NCBI RefSeq assembly: GCF_000620665.1
Contig: NZ_JIAU01000005.1
Span: 611,501 to 675,500, forward strand
Reading direction: 5' to 3'
Length of the DNA stretch: 64,000 nucleotides
From: Sphingomonas sp. URHD0057
GTDB lineage: Bacteria; Pseudomonadota; Alphaproteobacteria; Sphingomonadales; Sphingomonadaceae
The position numbers were made by a program, and so were the translations under genes. The notes beneath the pieces were generated by a model, which did not search any database, had not been told where the DNA came from, and saw nothing but the letters and a program-made list of their open reading frames with translations. This document shows positions 51,288 through 60,187 of this stretch, piece by piece. Within the stretch, counting starts at the first letter, position 1; each line of letters opens with the position of its first letter.

Positions 51288-52734
51288 CGTTCGTCTCCGC
51301 AATCGGCAAGGGTTCCGGTACGCTCGCGCCGCCCCATTCGAGGTCAACCTGCGTCGAAAATCTCGGCCAGCCGGGAATGCGGGGAAGGCTGGCCGGGGGG
51401 ATGGGCGCGCCCGCTTCAATGTCCCAGCTTGGATAGAGCTTCGGGACCGGCGGGAAGATCGTGTGAATTGCGAACGCGATCGCGCCGAGACCGAGCAGGC
51501 CGGCGGCGATTGCCAACCACGGGACTTCGGGGCCGCAAGTATCTGGGGACGGGACTGAGAACGAGGCAGTGGCGCTGATGTCCCGGCCTGAGCCGTCGTG
51601 GAGTGTCAATGTCGGCGGCGGGCTGCAAACCGAATAGAAATCGGCGGTCAGCGTGAGCGATTTGCTTATCTCGCCAGCAGCGAAGCGTAGCGGATGCGGC
51701 AAGCCATCGGGTGAAATGACTTCGTTCCCCTGGCGCACATCGTAATCAAGCTCCGAAACGGAGGTCGGGCCTGTCTTGTCGACCCGGAATGTAAGGCTTT
51801 GCCCACGCTCCGCACGCACCGGCACGACGATCACGTAGGTTGTCGCCGTCGTCGTGGCCGTGCTCACGGGCGTGGTCGCCGGCGGCGCATCGAGAATCCG
51901 GACGGTGACTGAGCCAGGATCTCCGACCGCCGCATCCTTGCCGGTCTTGAGGCTGATCGTAACCGACTGATCTCCGTCGCCCGCCGGCCCCTTCGCCGTC
52001 GCGATGGCGACCGTTTGCTCGGCATTTTGTTGCGCGCTTGCAGGGAACTCGATCGATGTGGGCTGCTCGGCCAACAACTCGGCGTGATCGTAGCTCAGGC
52101 CGATCTTGTGCGGGCGGCACTCTTTGGCGTCGCGATGGATGGTGAGCGTCAGCGAATCCCCTTCATGAACCTCGGCCGGCGCGGAAATCGTGAACCGCGG
52201 CGGCCTGAACATGGCCATCTGATACTGGTAGCAATCTGAATCGGCAGGCGGCGTTGGATCATGATTTACTGCGGGCGGTGGCGGAGGTGGCGGCGCCGGC
52301 TGGACTGCCGCGGGGATGACTGGGGCCGGAGCGACGACTGGCGCCATGATCGGTGGCGCAGGGCAGGTCTCCGTCGCCGGGATCCGGCTTCCGTCGGGGC
52401 ACAGCTGCATGGCGAGCGCCGGCGGATAGCCTCGTCCGGTCGACACGCTGAGCGTGACGACTCCGTCGTCCTGCGATTGCCGCGTGACCAGGCCTTGAGG
52501 AACCCCGGTCACCGACTCGTCGACAACCTCTCTTACCCGGTAGTCGTATCGGGCGAGCACTTTGGCTGCGTCGCTCCAGCGACAGCCGCTGAAATCCGGG
52601 AATCCCCCCTCGTGGAGAACCATTTCAGCTTGCTTGGGATTGCAACGTGGCAGGTCGATCGGTTGCGTCGAAGCGATGCCGGACACACTCGCGATCCAGC
52701 AGGCAAAGATCAGGAACGCGGCAATGCGCGGCAT
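51280..52734 (-). CDS. Secreted, membrane-anchored protein with a PASTA-like domain, unknown
   Basis: The product is 484 residues. Signal peptide 1-20; a PASTA-like segment about 52-100 (YDYRVREVVDE, VPQGLVTRQS, VVTLSVSTG); a proline run about 147-165; two beta-sandwich regions about 176-285 and 295-395 that resemble Calx-beta or Ig-like folds; a transmembrane helix about 404-427; then a Pro-rich cytoplasmic or periplasmic tail. Several Cys suggest disulfides. PASTA domains usually sit on kinases or penicillin-binding proteins; here no enzymatic domain is seen. It overlaps its partner at 50718. Function unknown. Confidence 0.62.
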   Translation of the reverse strand: MPRIAAFLIFACWIASVSGIASTQPIDLPRCNPKQAEMVLHEGGFPDFSGCRWSDAAKVLARYDYRVREVVDESVTGVPQGLVTRQSQDDGVVTLSVSTGRGYPPALAMQLCPDGSRIPATETCPAPPIMAPVVAPAPVIPAAVQPAPPPPPPPAVNHDPTPPADSDCYQYQMAMFRPPRFTISAPAEVHEGDSLTLTIHRDAKECRPHKIGLSYDHAELLAEQPTSIEFPASAQQNAEQTVAIATAKGPAGDGDQSVTISLKTGKDAAVGDPGSVTVRILDAPPATTPVSTATTTATTYVIVVPVRAERGQSLTFRVDKTGPTSVSELDYDVRQGNEVISPDGLPHPLRFAAGEISKSLTLTADFYSVCSPPPTLTLHDGSGRDISATASFSVPSPDTCGPEVPWLAIAAGLLGLGAIAFAIHTIFPPVPKLYPSWDIEAGAPIPPASLPRIPGWPRFSTQVDLEWGGASVPEPLPIAETNDG

Positions 52735-52820
52735 CCCGTCCCCCCAGGGTTACGATCCCGAGCCGATCGTTCGAGTAATCCTTATCACAGACGGGCGGAG
52801 AACGGCAGTAGGCGGTGCCG

Positions 52821-53291
52821 TCAGCTCAGTTGCTCCAGCCGCTCATCGTCGAGCGATCCGGGAATCAGCATCACCGGGCACGGCAGCTTGCCTGCGTCGG
52901 TGCCGCAGAAGCTTGAGACCAGCGGACCCGGATTGCCGCTTGGGGCGGCGCCGAGCACCAGCGCGGCGATGTCCGGGCGTTCGCCGACATAGTCGCGTAC
53001 CGCACGCACGCCTTCGCCCTGCTGGACGATGATCGTGGCTTCGACCCCCGATTCGTCGAGGATCTCGCCGATCGCGGCGCTGACCACGCCTTCGATCCTC
53101 AGCCGCTGCTCCTCCTCGATCGCCGCCTGGACGCCGCCGAACTGCACGAAGTCCTGGGGCTCGACGATGCCGAGCACCTCGATCCGACCGCTCGTTTTGG
53201 CCGCGCGCCGTGCCGCGAAGCGCAGCGCCACGCGCGCTTCGGCGCTGTCGTCGACGACGACCAGGTAAGTGCGTTGAGGATCGTTACTCAT
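52821..53291 (-). CDS. Universal stress protein UspA family
   Basis: The product is 156 residues with the UspA alpha/beta fold: YLVVVDDSAEARVALRFAARRA at the N-terminus and a central VLGAAPSGNPGPL in place of the usual G-x2-G-x9-G(S/T) ATP motif, ending PCPVMLIPG. Start at MSNDPQRT (53291); a longer frame to 53357 is unlikely. It sits next to the pyruvate dehydrogenase E2, on the other strand. Confidence 0.87.
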   Translation of the reverse strand: MSNDPQRTYLVVVDDSAEARVALRFAARRAAKTSGRIEVLGIVEPQDFVQFGGVQAAIEEEQRLRIEGVVSAAIGEILDESGVEATIIVQQGEGVRAVRDYVGERPDIAALVLGAAPSGNPGPLVSSFCGTDAGKLPCPVMLIPGSLDDERLEQLS

Positions 53292-53414
53292 CCGCACCAA
53301 CTGCTGCGTTAATCTGGCGTTCAGCGCAAGCGGGCCGCCAAGCGGCTCACCGCGCACTTGACCGCAACCGCCGCATTGGCTTTGGACCGCAGGCTTCTTC
53401 AGGACACGCTTGTC

Positions 53415-54740
53415 ATGCCGATCGAACTCAAGATGCCCGCGCTTTCTCCGACGATGGAGGAGGGCACGCTCGCCAAATGGCTGGTCAAGGAAGGCGACGA
53501 GGTGAAGTCCGGCGACATCCTCGCCGAGATCGAGACCGACAAGGCGACGATGGAGTTCGAAGCGGTCGACGAGGGCAAGATCGCCAAGATCCTGGTGCCC
53601 GAAGGCACCGACGGAGTGAAGGTCGGCGCACCGATCGCGATCATGGCGGGAGAGGGCGAGGACGCTTCAGCCGCGGCTGCCGCCGCGCCGAAGCCCGATA
53701 CACCCGCTCCTACACCCAAGGTGCCGGAGCCGAAGGCCGACGCGACGCCCAAGTCGGCCCCGCCGCCGCAGGCGCCCGTCGAGACTCCGGTAGCGCCATC
53801 GCAACCGGCGGCCGCGCCTCGCGCCGAGGGCGATCGGATCAAGGCTTCGCCGCTCGCCCGCAAGCTTGCTCAGGCGCAGAGTATCGATCTGTCGAGCCTG
53901 CAGGGCAGCGGCCCGGGTGGACGGATCGTCCGTGCCGACGTGGATGCTGCGGTCGGCAAGGCGCCCGCTGCCGCTCCGGCTGCTCAACCCGCCGCGGCTG
54001 CTCCGGCGCTTGGCACCCATTTGGTCGTGCCGGGGCCGATGGAACAGGCGATCCCGCACGAAGAGGTCAAGCTATCGAATATCCGCAAGACCATCGCGCG
54101 CCGCCTGACCGAGGCGAAGCAACAGGTTCCGCACATCTACCTGACCGTCGACATCCAGCTCGACGCGCTGCTCAAGCTCCGCGGCGAGCTCAACAAGGGC
54201 CTCGAGAGTCGCGGCATCAAGCTCAGCGTCAACGACCTCTTGATCAAGGCACTGGCCCAGTCGCTGATCGAAGTGCCCGAATGCAACGTCGCCTTCGCCG
54301 GCGACCATATGTTCAAGTACAGCCGCGCCGACATTTCGGTCGCGGTGTCGATCCCCGCCGGGCTGATTACCCCGATCATCGCGTATGCCGACACCAAGAG
54401 CGTGTCCGCCATCTCGACCGAGATGAAGGATCTCGCGGGCCTCGCACGCGACGGCAAGCTCCAGCCGCAGCAATATCAGGGCGGCACCGCGAGCCTGTCG
54501 AATATGGGCATGTTCGGGATCAAGCAGTTCGAGGCGGTGATCAATCCGCCCCAGGGCATGATCATGGCGATCGGCGCCGGCGAAAAGCGGCCCTACGTCA
54601 TCAATGACTCGCTCCAGATTGCGACGATCATGAGTGCGACCGGCAGCTTCGACCATCGCGCGATCGACGGTGCCGACGGCGCCAGGCTGATGCAGGCGTT
54701 CAAACGCCTGGTCGAAAACCCACTGGGAATGCTGGCCTGA
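53415..54740 (+). CDS. pdhC: Dihydrolipoyl acetyltransferase (E2 of pyruvate dehydrogenase)
   Basis: Core of the pyruvate dehydrogenase complex. The product is 441 residues: one lipoyl domain with K43 (ETDKATMEF), Ala/Pro linker, subunit-binding domain ([20 protein letters not shown]), second linker, then the catalytic domain with [12 protein letters not shown]. It begins [14 protein letters not shown], so it is PDH rather than OGDH type. E1 genes (pdhA, pdhB) are not adjacent, as in Zymomonas, where the pdh genes lie in two clusters. The lpd gene follows three small genes later. Confidence 0.95.
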   Translation: MPIELKMPALSPTMEEGTLAKWLVKEGDEVKSGDILAEIETDKATMEFEAVDEGKIAKILVPEGTDGVKVGAPIAIMAGEGEDASAAAAAAPKPDTPAPTPKVPEPKADATPKSAPPPQAPVETPVAPSQPAAAPRAEGDRIKASPLARKLAQAQSIDLSSLQGSGPGGRIVRADVDAAVGKAPAAAPAAQPAAAAPALGTHLVVPGPMEQAIPHEEVKLSNIRKTIARRLTEAKQQVPHIYLTVDIQLDALLKLRGELNKGLESRGIKLSVNDLLIKALAQSLIEVPECNVAFAGDHMFKYSRADISVAVSIPAGLITPIIAYADTKSVSAISTEMKDLAGLARDGKLQPQQYQGGTASLSNMGMFGIKQFEAVINPPQGMIMAIGAGEKRPYVINDSLQIATIMSATGSFDHRAIDGADGARLMQAFKRLVENPLGMLA

Positions 54741-54741
54741 G

Positions 54742-54948
54742 ATGAAGTGGCTGACTGCCTTGATCCTGGGTGCGATCCTCGGCGGCATCCTGCCGACCGT
54801 CATCGATAGTCAGTCGGGTTCCTGGATGGAGTCCTGGGCCAGTTGGGGAACCGTCCGTCCGAATGCCGGCGGGTTTCTGTTTTCGATTCCTGTGTTCCTG
54901 ATCACGGCCGTCGGCGCTCGGATGTTCTTCAACTGGCACAACCACTGA
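54742..54948 (+). CDS. Small membrane protein, unknown
   Basis: The product is 68 residues with two predicted transmembrane helices (about 4-20 and 45-62) and a short loop. It starts one base after the pdhC stop and precedes the thioesterase. No family recognised. Confidence 0.6.
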   Translation: MKWLTALILGAILGGILPTVIDSQSGSWMESWASWGTVRPNAGGFLFSIPVFLITAVGARMFFNWHNH

Positions 54949-54956
54949 GCGGGGAT

Positions 54957-55322
54957 TTGTCCGAACGCCCGCCCCTGATTCGAGTCACGGCGATGCCGGC
55001 CGACACCAACCCTTATGGCGGCGTGTTCGGCGGCTGGCTGATGGGGCAGATGGGCCTTGCTTGCGGTTCGTTCGCCTCGCGGCGGACCAAGGGCAAGGCG
55101 ATCTTGGTTGCCGCGGACGGACTCAAATTTCCCGGCGCGATGGCGGTCGGCGACGAGCTCAGCGTCTATGTCGACTTGCTGAAAGAAGGCCGCACGTCGC
55201 TTCGGCTCAAGGCCGAAGCAATCGCAAGGACGCGAGACGGCGACACGGAAACGGTGGTGGCGGAAGGTGAATTCACGTTCGTCGCGCTCGATCAAGCGGG
55301 CAAACCGAGGCCGGTGGAATGA
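54957..55322 (+). CDS. Acyl-CoA thioesterase, YciA type
   Basis: Hotdog thioesterase hydrolysing short and medium acyl-CoA. The product is 121 residues from a TTG start; the family N-terminus (SERPPLIRVTAMPADTNPYG) fits this start. The signature GGVFGGWLMGQMGLACGSFA is clear. Overlaps the next gene by four bases. Placement between E2 and E3 of pyruvate dehydrogenase may tie it to acetyl-CoA levels, but this is inference. Confidence 0.82.
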   Translation: MSERPPLIRVTAMPADTNPYGGVFGGWLMGQMGLACGSFASRRTKGKAILVAADGLKFPGAMAVGDELSVYVDLLKEGRTSLRLKAEAIARTRDGDTETVVAEGEFTFVALDQAGKPRPVE

Positions 55323-55756
55323 CAGGCCGGGAAACCAATCGTGGTTTCGTGCTGGCGCTGTTCTGTGCGCTGCTCGCGACGCCGTACGCCGCCAGCCAAT
55401 ATGAGCAAGCGAACGCGCTCTCGTGCTGCGAAAATCCGCCGGCAAACGCGCTCTGGGTCGGGCTGACCGTCGTGGCGGTCGCGGTGTTTGCCGCACGGCC
55501 GTTGATGGTGTGGCTCTCGGAACGACTGTACGCGGCAAGCTCCATTGTTCGGCTGGCATCGCTCGCGCTCATCGGCGCAGCAATCGGCGCCGTGGTTGGG
55601 TGGTCGCTGTTTGGTTTGACTCTGCTGGAGACGGAATCCGGACAGGATCTGTCGACCTGGGGAGTTACTCCTGGCGCGCTCGTCGGAGTTGGAGCTGCAA
55701 TTGGCTGGTGGCTTGGTACGGAAATACTCGGGCCCAAGAAGGTGAGAAATGGCTGA
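55319..55756 (+). CDS. Polytopic membrane protein, unknown
   Basis: The product is 145 residues with about four transmembrane helices and a Cys pair (SCCENPPAN) in the first loop. It overlaps the thioesterase and, by eight bases, lpd. No family recognised; it could be a membrane companion of this operon. Confidence 0.62.
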   Translation: MTGRETNRGFVLALFCALLATPYAASQYEQANALSCCENPPANALWVGLTVVAVAVFAARPLMVWLSERLYAASSIVRLASLALIGAAIGAVVGWSLFGLTLLETESGQDLSTWGVTPGALVGVGAAIGWWLGTEILGPKKVRNG

Positions 55757-57161
55757 CACTTACGACCTGATCGTCCTCGGCTCGGGCCCCGGCGGCTATG
55801 TCGCCGCGATCCGCGCCACGCAGCTGGGCCTGAAGACCGCGATCGTCGAGCGCGAGCTGTTGGGCGGGATCTGCCTCAACTGGGGCTGCATTCCGACCAA
55901 GGCGCTGCTGCGCTCGGCCGAGATCTACAATTATCTCCAGCACGCCGAAGCGTACGGCTTGAGCAACGACAAGCCGTCGTTTGACCTTGCCAAGGTGGTC
56001 GCGCGCAGCCGGGCTGTGTCCAAGCAGCTCAATCAGGGCGTCGCGCACCTGATGAAGAAGAACAAGATCACGGTAGTGATGGGCGAGGGCAAGCTCACCG
56101 GCAAGGGCAAGCTCAGCGTCACCGTCGACGGTAAGGCGACGGAGCTGCAGGCCAAGCACATCATCATCGCGACCGGTGCACGCGCCCGCGACCTGCCGTT
56201 CGCCAAGGCCGACGGCAAGCGCATCTGGACTTACCGCCACGCCATGACTCCGGCCGAGATGCCGACCGAGCTCCTCGTTATCGGCTCGGGCGCGATCGGG
56301 ATTGAGTTCGCGAGCTTCTATGCCGATCTCGGCGCAAAGGTGACCGTGGTCGAGATGCTCGACCGCATCGTCCCCGTCGAGGACTCGGAGGTCAGCGCTC
56401 AGCTCGCCAAGAGCCTGACCAAGCAGGGGCTGGTCATCCATACATCCGCCGGCGTCGAGAGTCTGAAGACCGACGCCAAGGGCGTCGCCGCCACGATCAA
56501 GACCAGCGACGGCAAGTCGGTCGAGCATCGCTTCAGCCATGCGATCGTCGCGGTCGGGATCGCCCCCAACACCGAGAATATCGGGCTCGAGCCGCTCGCG
56601 GTGAAAACCACCAAGGGCCATATCGACACCGACCCCTACGGCCGCACCAACGTGCCCGGGCTATGGGCGATCGGCGACGTCACCGCGCCGCCGTGGCTCG
56701 CGCACAAGGCAATGCACGAGGCGGTGACGACCGCGGAGGCAATTGCTCAGGAGCTCGGCAACAAGGACGTCCACCCCCACGCCGCCGATCCGAAGAACAT
56801 CCCCGGCTGTACCTACTGCCGCCCGCAGGTCGCCAGCGTCGGCCTGACCGAGGCCGCGGCGAAGGAGGCCGGCTATCAGGTCAAGGTCGGCAAGTTCCCG
56901 GCGATCGGCAACGGCAAGGCGATTGCGCTCGGCGAGGTCGACGGCTTCGTGAAGACCGTGTTCGACGCCAAGACCGGCGAGTTGCTCGGCGCGCACATGA
57001 TCGGCGCCGAAGTCACCGAGCTGATCCAGGGCTACACTGTCGGCAAGACCGCCGAGCTGATCGACGAGGATTTCGTCCAGACCGTCTTCCCGCACCCGAC
57101 CTTGAGCGAGATGATGCACGAGGCCGTGCTTGCCGCCGACGGTCGGGTCCTGCACATTTGA
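55749..57161 (+). CDS. lpdA: Dihydrolipoyl dehydrogenase (E3), pyruvate dehydrogenase cluster
   Basis: E3 of the pyruvate dehydrogenase complex. The product is 470 residues. Redox disulfide in GGICLNWGCIPTK, NAD fold GSGAIGIEFASFY, and C-terminal His in FPHPTLSEMMHEA. It is more divergent from the other E3 in the window (at 25860) than gene duplication within the window would give, so each complex seems to have its own E3. Confidence 0.95.
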   Translation: MADTYDLIVLGSGPGGYVAAIRATQLGLKTAIVERELLGGICLNWGCIPTKALLRSAEIYNYLQHAEAYGLSNDKPSFDLAKVVARSRAVSKQLNQGVAHLMKKNKITVVMGEGKLTGKGKLSVTVDGKATELQAKHIIIATGARARDLPFAKADGKRIWTYRHAMTPAEMPTELLVIGSGAIGIEFASFYADLGAKVTVVEMLDRIVPVEDSEVSAQLAKSLTKQGLVIHTSAGVESLKTDAKGVAATIKTSDGKSVEHRFSHAIVAVGIAPNTENIGLEPLAVKTTKGHIDTDPYGRTNVPGLWAIGDVTAPPWLAHKAMHEAVTTAEAIAQELGNKDVHPHAADPKNIPGCTYCRPQVASVGLTEAAAKEAGYQVKVGKFPAIGNGKAIALGEVDGFVKTVFDAKTGELLGAHMIGAEVTELIQGYTVGKTAELIDEDFVQTVFPHPTLSEMMHEAVLAADGRVLHI

Positions 57162-57187
57162 ACGCTGACTTGGGGGATACGCCACAC

Positions 57188-58465
57188 GTGAAGACCATCC
57201 TGCTCGCCGCGGCTGCGGCTGTTTCGTTCACCGCGCCGGCCTCGGCCGCGACCGTCGTCACCGCCGACCGCATGCTCGACGTCGCCACTGCCCGCTACAT
57301 CGACCATCCGGCGATCTTCATCGGCGACGATGGGCATATCCAGTCGATCACCAATGCGGCGACGGTGCAATATCCGGCGGGCACGAAGCGTATCGATCTG
57401 CCGGGCGAGACCTTGCTCCCTGGCCTCATCGACATGCACGTCCATTTGACCAGCCTCGCCGAGATCGGCGGCTATCAGGGCCTCAAATATACCGACAATT
57501 TCTGGACCGCGGTCGGCACCGCCAATGCGAAGACCACGCTCAACGCCGGCTTCACCACCGTCCGCAACGTCGGTTCGTCGGACTTCGCCGACGTCGCGCT
57601 AATGGAGGCGATCGACGGCGGCTGGATCCAGGGCCCGCGCATCGTTCCCGCGACCTACGCGATCGGCGCGACCGGCGGGCATTGCGACGACACCGGCCTG
57701 CCGCCTTATTACGACAAGAAAGCGGACTCGGTGATCAGCGGGCCGGCGGACGCGCGCGAGAAGGTTCGCTGGTTGCACAAATATGGCGCCGAGGTGATCA
57801 AGATCTGCGCGACGGGCGGCGTGTTCTCATTGGGCGACAGCGTTGGCGCGCAGCAGCTCAGCCTCGAGGAGATGAAGGCGATCGCCGACGAGGCGCATAT
57901 GCTCGGCCTCCGCGTCGCCGCACACGCTCATGGCGACGAGGGCATCCACGACGCCATCCTCGCCGGCATCGACACCATCGAGCATGCCAGCCTGGCCAGC
58001 GACGCCTCGATCCAGCTCGCCAAGCAGCACGGCACCTGGTTCGACATGGATATCTACAATGACGACTACATCCTCGCCACCGGCACCAAGAACGGCACCG
58101 AGCAGGAAAGCATCGACAAGGAACGGATGATCGGCCTCAAGCAGCGCCAGACTTTCCAGCGCGCGGTCCGCGCCGGGGTCAGGATGCTGTTCGGCACCGA
58201 CGCCGGCGTCTATCCGCACGGCGACAACGGCAGGCAGTTCGCGAAGATGGTCCAGTGGGGAATGACCCCGATCCAGGCGATCCGCGCCGCAACGACCAGC
58301 GCCTCGGAAGCGCTTGGGCGGAGTGATGTCGGGGCGATCGAGCCCGGCCGCTGGGGCGACATCATCGCGGTACGCGGCGACCCGCTCGCCAATGTCGCGG
58401 TGCTCGAGCATGTCGATGCGGTCATCAAGGGTGGGCAGTTGGTGAAAGGCCCAGCCGCGCAGTGA
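57188..58465 (+). CDS. Secreted metal-dependent amidohydrolase, imidazolonepropionase-like
   Basis: The product is 425 residues from a GTG start with signal peptide (KTILLAAAAAVSFTAPASA). Complete binuclear metal set: HVH in LIDMHVHL, Lys (VIKICATGG), His in AAHAHGDEG and TIEHAS, and Asp in GTDAGVYPHGDN. Similar proteins include dipeptidases acting on Xaa-Arg/Lys substrates. Overlaps the CDF gene by four bases. Confidence 0.87.
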   Translation: MKTILLAAAAAVSFTAPASAATVVTADRMLDVATARYIDHPAIFIGDDGHIQSITNAATVQYPAGTKRIDLPGETLLPGLIDMHVHLTSLAEIGGYQGLKYTDNFWTAVGTANAKTTLNAGFTTVRNVGSSDFADVALMEAIDGGWIQGPRIVPATYAIGATGGHCDDTGLPPYYDKKADSVISGPADAREKVRWLHKYGAEVIKICATGGVFSLGDSVGAQQLSLEEMKAIADEAHMLGLRVAAHAHGDEGIHDAILAGIDTIEHASLASDASIQLAKQHGTWFDMDIYNDDYILATGTKNGTEQESIDKERMIGLKQRQTFQRAVRAGVRMLFGTDAGVYPHGDNGRQFAKMVQWGMTPIQAIRAATTSASEALGRSDVGAIEPGRWGDIIAVRGDPLANVAVLEHVDAVIKGGQLVKGPAAQ

Positions 58466-59409
58466 GCTCCCCGACCGCCAGTAATCGTACCCTCGTCATC
58501 GCGTTCCTCGCGAACCTCGGCATCGCACTCGCGAAGTTCGTTGCCGCGGCGATCACCGGCTCGTCGGCGATGCTGACCGAAGGCGTGCATAGCGTCGTCG
58601 ATTCCACCAACCAGCTGCTGCTGATGTGGGGACGCAGACAGTCGCGCAAACCGCCCGACAAATATCATCCGCTGGGTTACGGCCGCGAGCTCTATTTTTG
58701 GAGCTTCGTCGTCGCCGTGCTCGTCTTCTCGCTCGGCGCCGGCGTGTCGATCTATGAAGGCATCATTCACATTGCCGAGCCCGAGCACGCGGTGTCGCCA
58801 TATTGGGCGTACGGGGTGCTGCTGGTGGCGTTCCTCCTCGAAGGCTGGTCCACGCTCGAGGCATTCAACGAATTCCGCGAGGCGAAAGGCAAGCTCGGCT
58901 GGATCGAGGCGATCCGCCGGTCGAAGGACCCGCCGGCGTTCATCGTGCTGCTCGAGAATGGCGCGGCGATGGCGGGCATCGTCGCAGCTGCGATCGGCGT
59001 ATTCATTGCCCAGCTGACCGGCGACCCGTTCTACGATGGCGCCGCGTCGGTCGTGATCGGCGTCATCCTCGGCGTCACCGCATTCGTGCTCGCCTACGAA
59101 TCGAAGGGCCTGCTGATCGGCGAGGCGGCCGATCCCGACCTCGTGCGGAGCCTGCGCGAGCTCGTCTGCAGCAAGGAGGGGATCGTCGGCGTCGGGCACA
59201 TCCTCACCGTCCATTCTGCGCCCGACCAGATCACGGCGATGATGAACGTCGACTTCCGCGACACCATCAGCGCCGGCGATGTCGAGCGCATCGTTCGCGA
59301 GGTCGAGCGCGACGCGCACGAGGCGTGGCCCGAGGTCCGTCGCCTGTTCATCCGGCCGATGCACAATGCGGCGGAGGAGCGGAAGAAGGTCGAGGCGCAG
59401 AACCCTTAA
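58462..59409 (+). CDS. Cation diffusion facilitator, SLC30A9-like
   Basis: Metal/proton antiporter family. The product is 315 residues with a GTG start, six predicted helices and a C-terminal cytoplasmic domain. Helix 2 has the usual HxxxD (H43 to D47 in EGVHSVVDST). Helix 5 has E165-N166-G (LLENGAAMAG) in place of the usual His/Asp pair, as in the SLC30A9/ZnT9 type. Substrate uncertain. Confidence 0.87.
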   Translation: MSSPTASNRTLVIAFLANLGIALAKFVAAAITGSSAMLTEGVHSVVDSTNQLLLMWGRRQSRKPPDKYHPLGYGRELYFWSFVVAVLVFSLGAGVSIYEGIIHIAEPEHAVSPYWAYGVLLVAFLLEGWSTLEAFNEFREAKGKLGWIEAIRRSKDPPAFIVLLENGAAMAGIVAAAIGVFIAQLTGDPFYDGAASVVIGVILGVTAFVLAYESKGLLIGEAADPDLVRSLRELVCSKEGIVGVGHILTVHSAPDQITAMMNVDFRDTISAGDVERIVREVERDAHEAWPEVRRLFIRPMHNAAEERKKVEAQNP

Positions 59410-59463
59410 CCGTTCGCTAGCGCTGTTGCGTTAGGCTTTCCCGATCAGCGGGAGCCGTTTGGG

Positions 59464-60147
59464 ATGCACAGCTTCTATTACAAGAAGGGCGCGAATGCCC
59501 TGGGCGCGGCGACGCTCGCCTTGTTTGCGATCGGATCCGGCAAGCTCTGGTACGACCATGGCGGGGTCACGCTGCTGTTGTTCGCCATCGTGATGGTGGC
59601 GGGCGCGGCGAAGACGACATTGGATGCGCTGAGCTCGGAGCCGGCGCTGAAGTTCGACCGCCACTCGCTGTGGGTGCGCAAGGCGTTGGGCGGCGGCCTT
59701 CACGAGGTGCCGTGGCGCGATGTCCACGACATCGGGCTGAAGGTCCACACCGTGCGCTACATGGGCATCATTCCGGTGAGCCGCACCGCTTATGTCACGA
59801 TCACCTGCGAAGGCGGATGGTTCGGCGCCCGCCGCCTCCGCCTGGCGACCAGCGCGCTGGGCCTGTCGCCGGCACGTTCGGCCGAGTTGGTCGAGATTCT
59901 GAAGCAGGCGCATGTCGATGCCGTCGGCGTCGCGGCGGCGGCAATGGCGGCGGCGGGGAGCCAGGGCTGGGGCATTGAGACGCGCCTGGCTCAGCCGGAG
60001 ATCGCCGACAGCGGCTTCGACCCCGACGCGGCGCTCGCGCGCTATCAGGCGGCACAGCAGCGGCAGGTCCGCGAACCGCATCCCGCTGCGGCGGTTGCTC
60101 GCCCGGCCGTCCCGCAACGGCCGACCTTCGGGCGCCGCGTCAGCTAG
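59464..60147 (+). CDS. Membrane protein with PH-like domain, unknown
   Basis: The product is 227 residues: two transmembrane helices (about 12-28 and 34-52), then a soluble domain (LKFDRHSLWVRKALGGGLHEVPWRDV, ITCEGGWFGARRL) resembling bacterial PH-like folds, and a flexible Gln/Ala/Pro-rich tail. No catalytic motif. Confidence 0.62.
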   Translation: MHSFYYKKGANALGAATLALFAIGSGKLWYDHGGVTLLLFAIVMVAGAAKTTLDALSSEPALKFDRHSLWVRKALGGGLHEVPWRDVHDIGLKVHTVRYMGIIPVSRTAYVTITCEGGWFGARRLRLATSALGLSPARSAELVEILKQAHVDAVGVAAAAMAAAGSQGWGIETRLAQPEIADSGFDPDAALARYQAAQQRQVREPHPAAAVARPAVPQRPTFGRRVS

Positions 60148-60187
60148 CCCGGTTGCCAATCGAGGCGCCGCGCTCCACCGTGCCACC

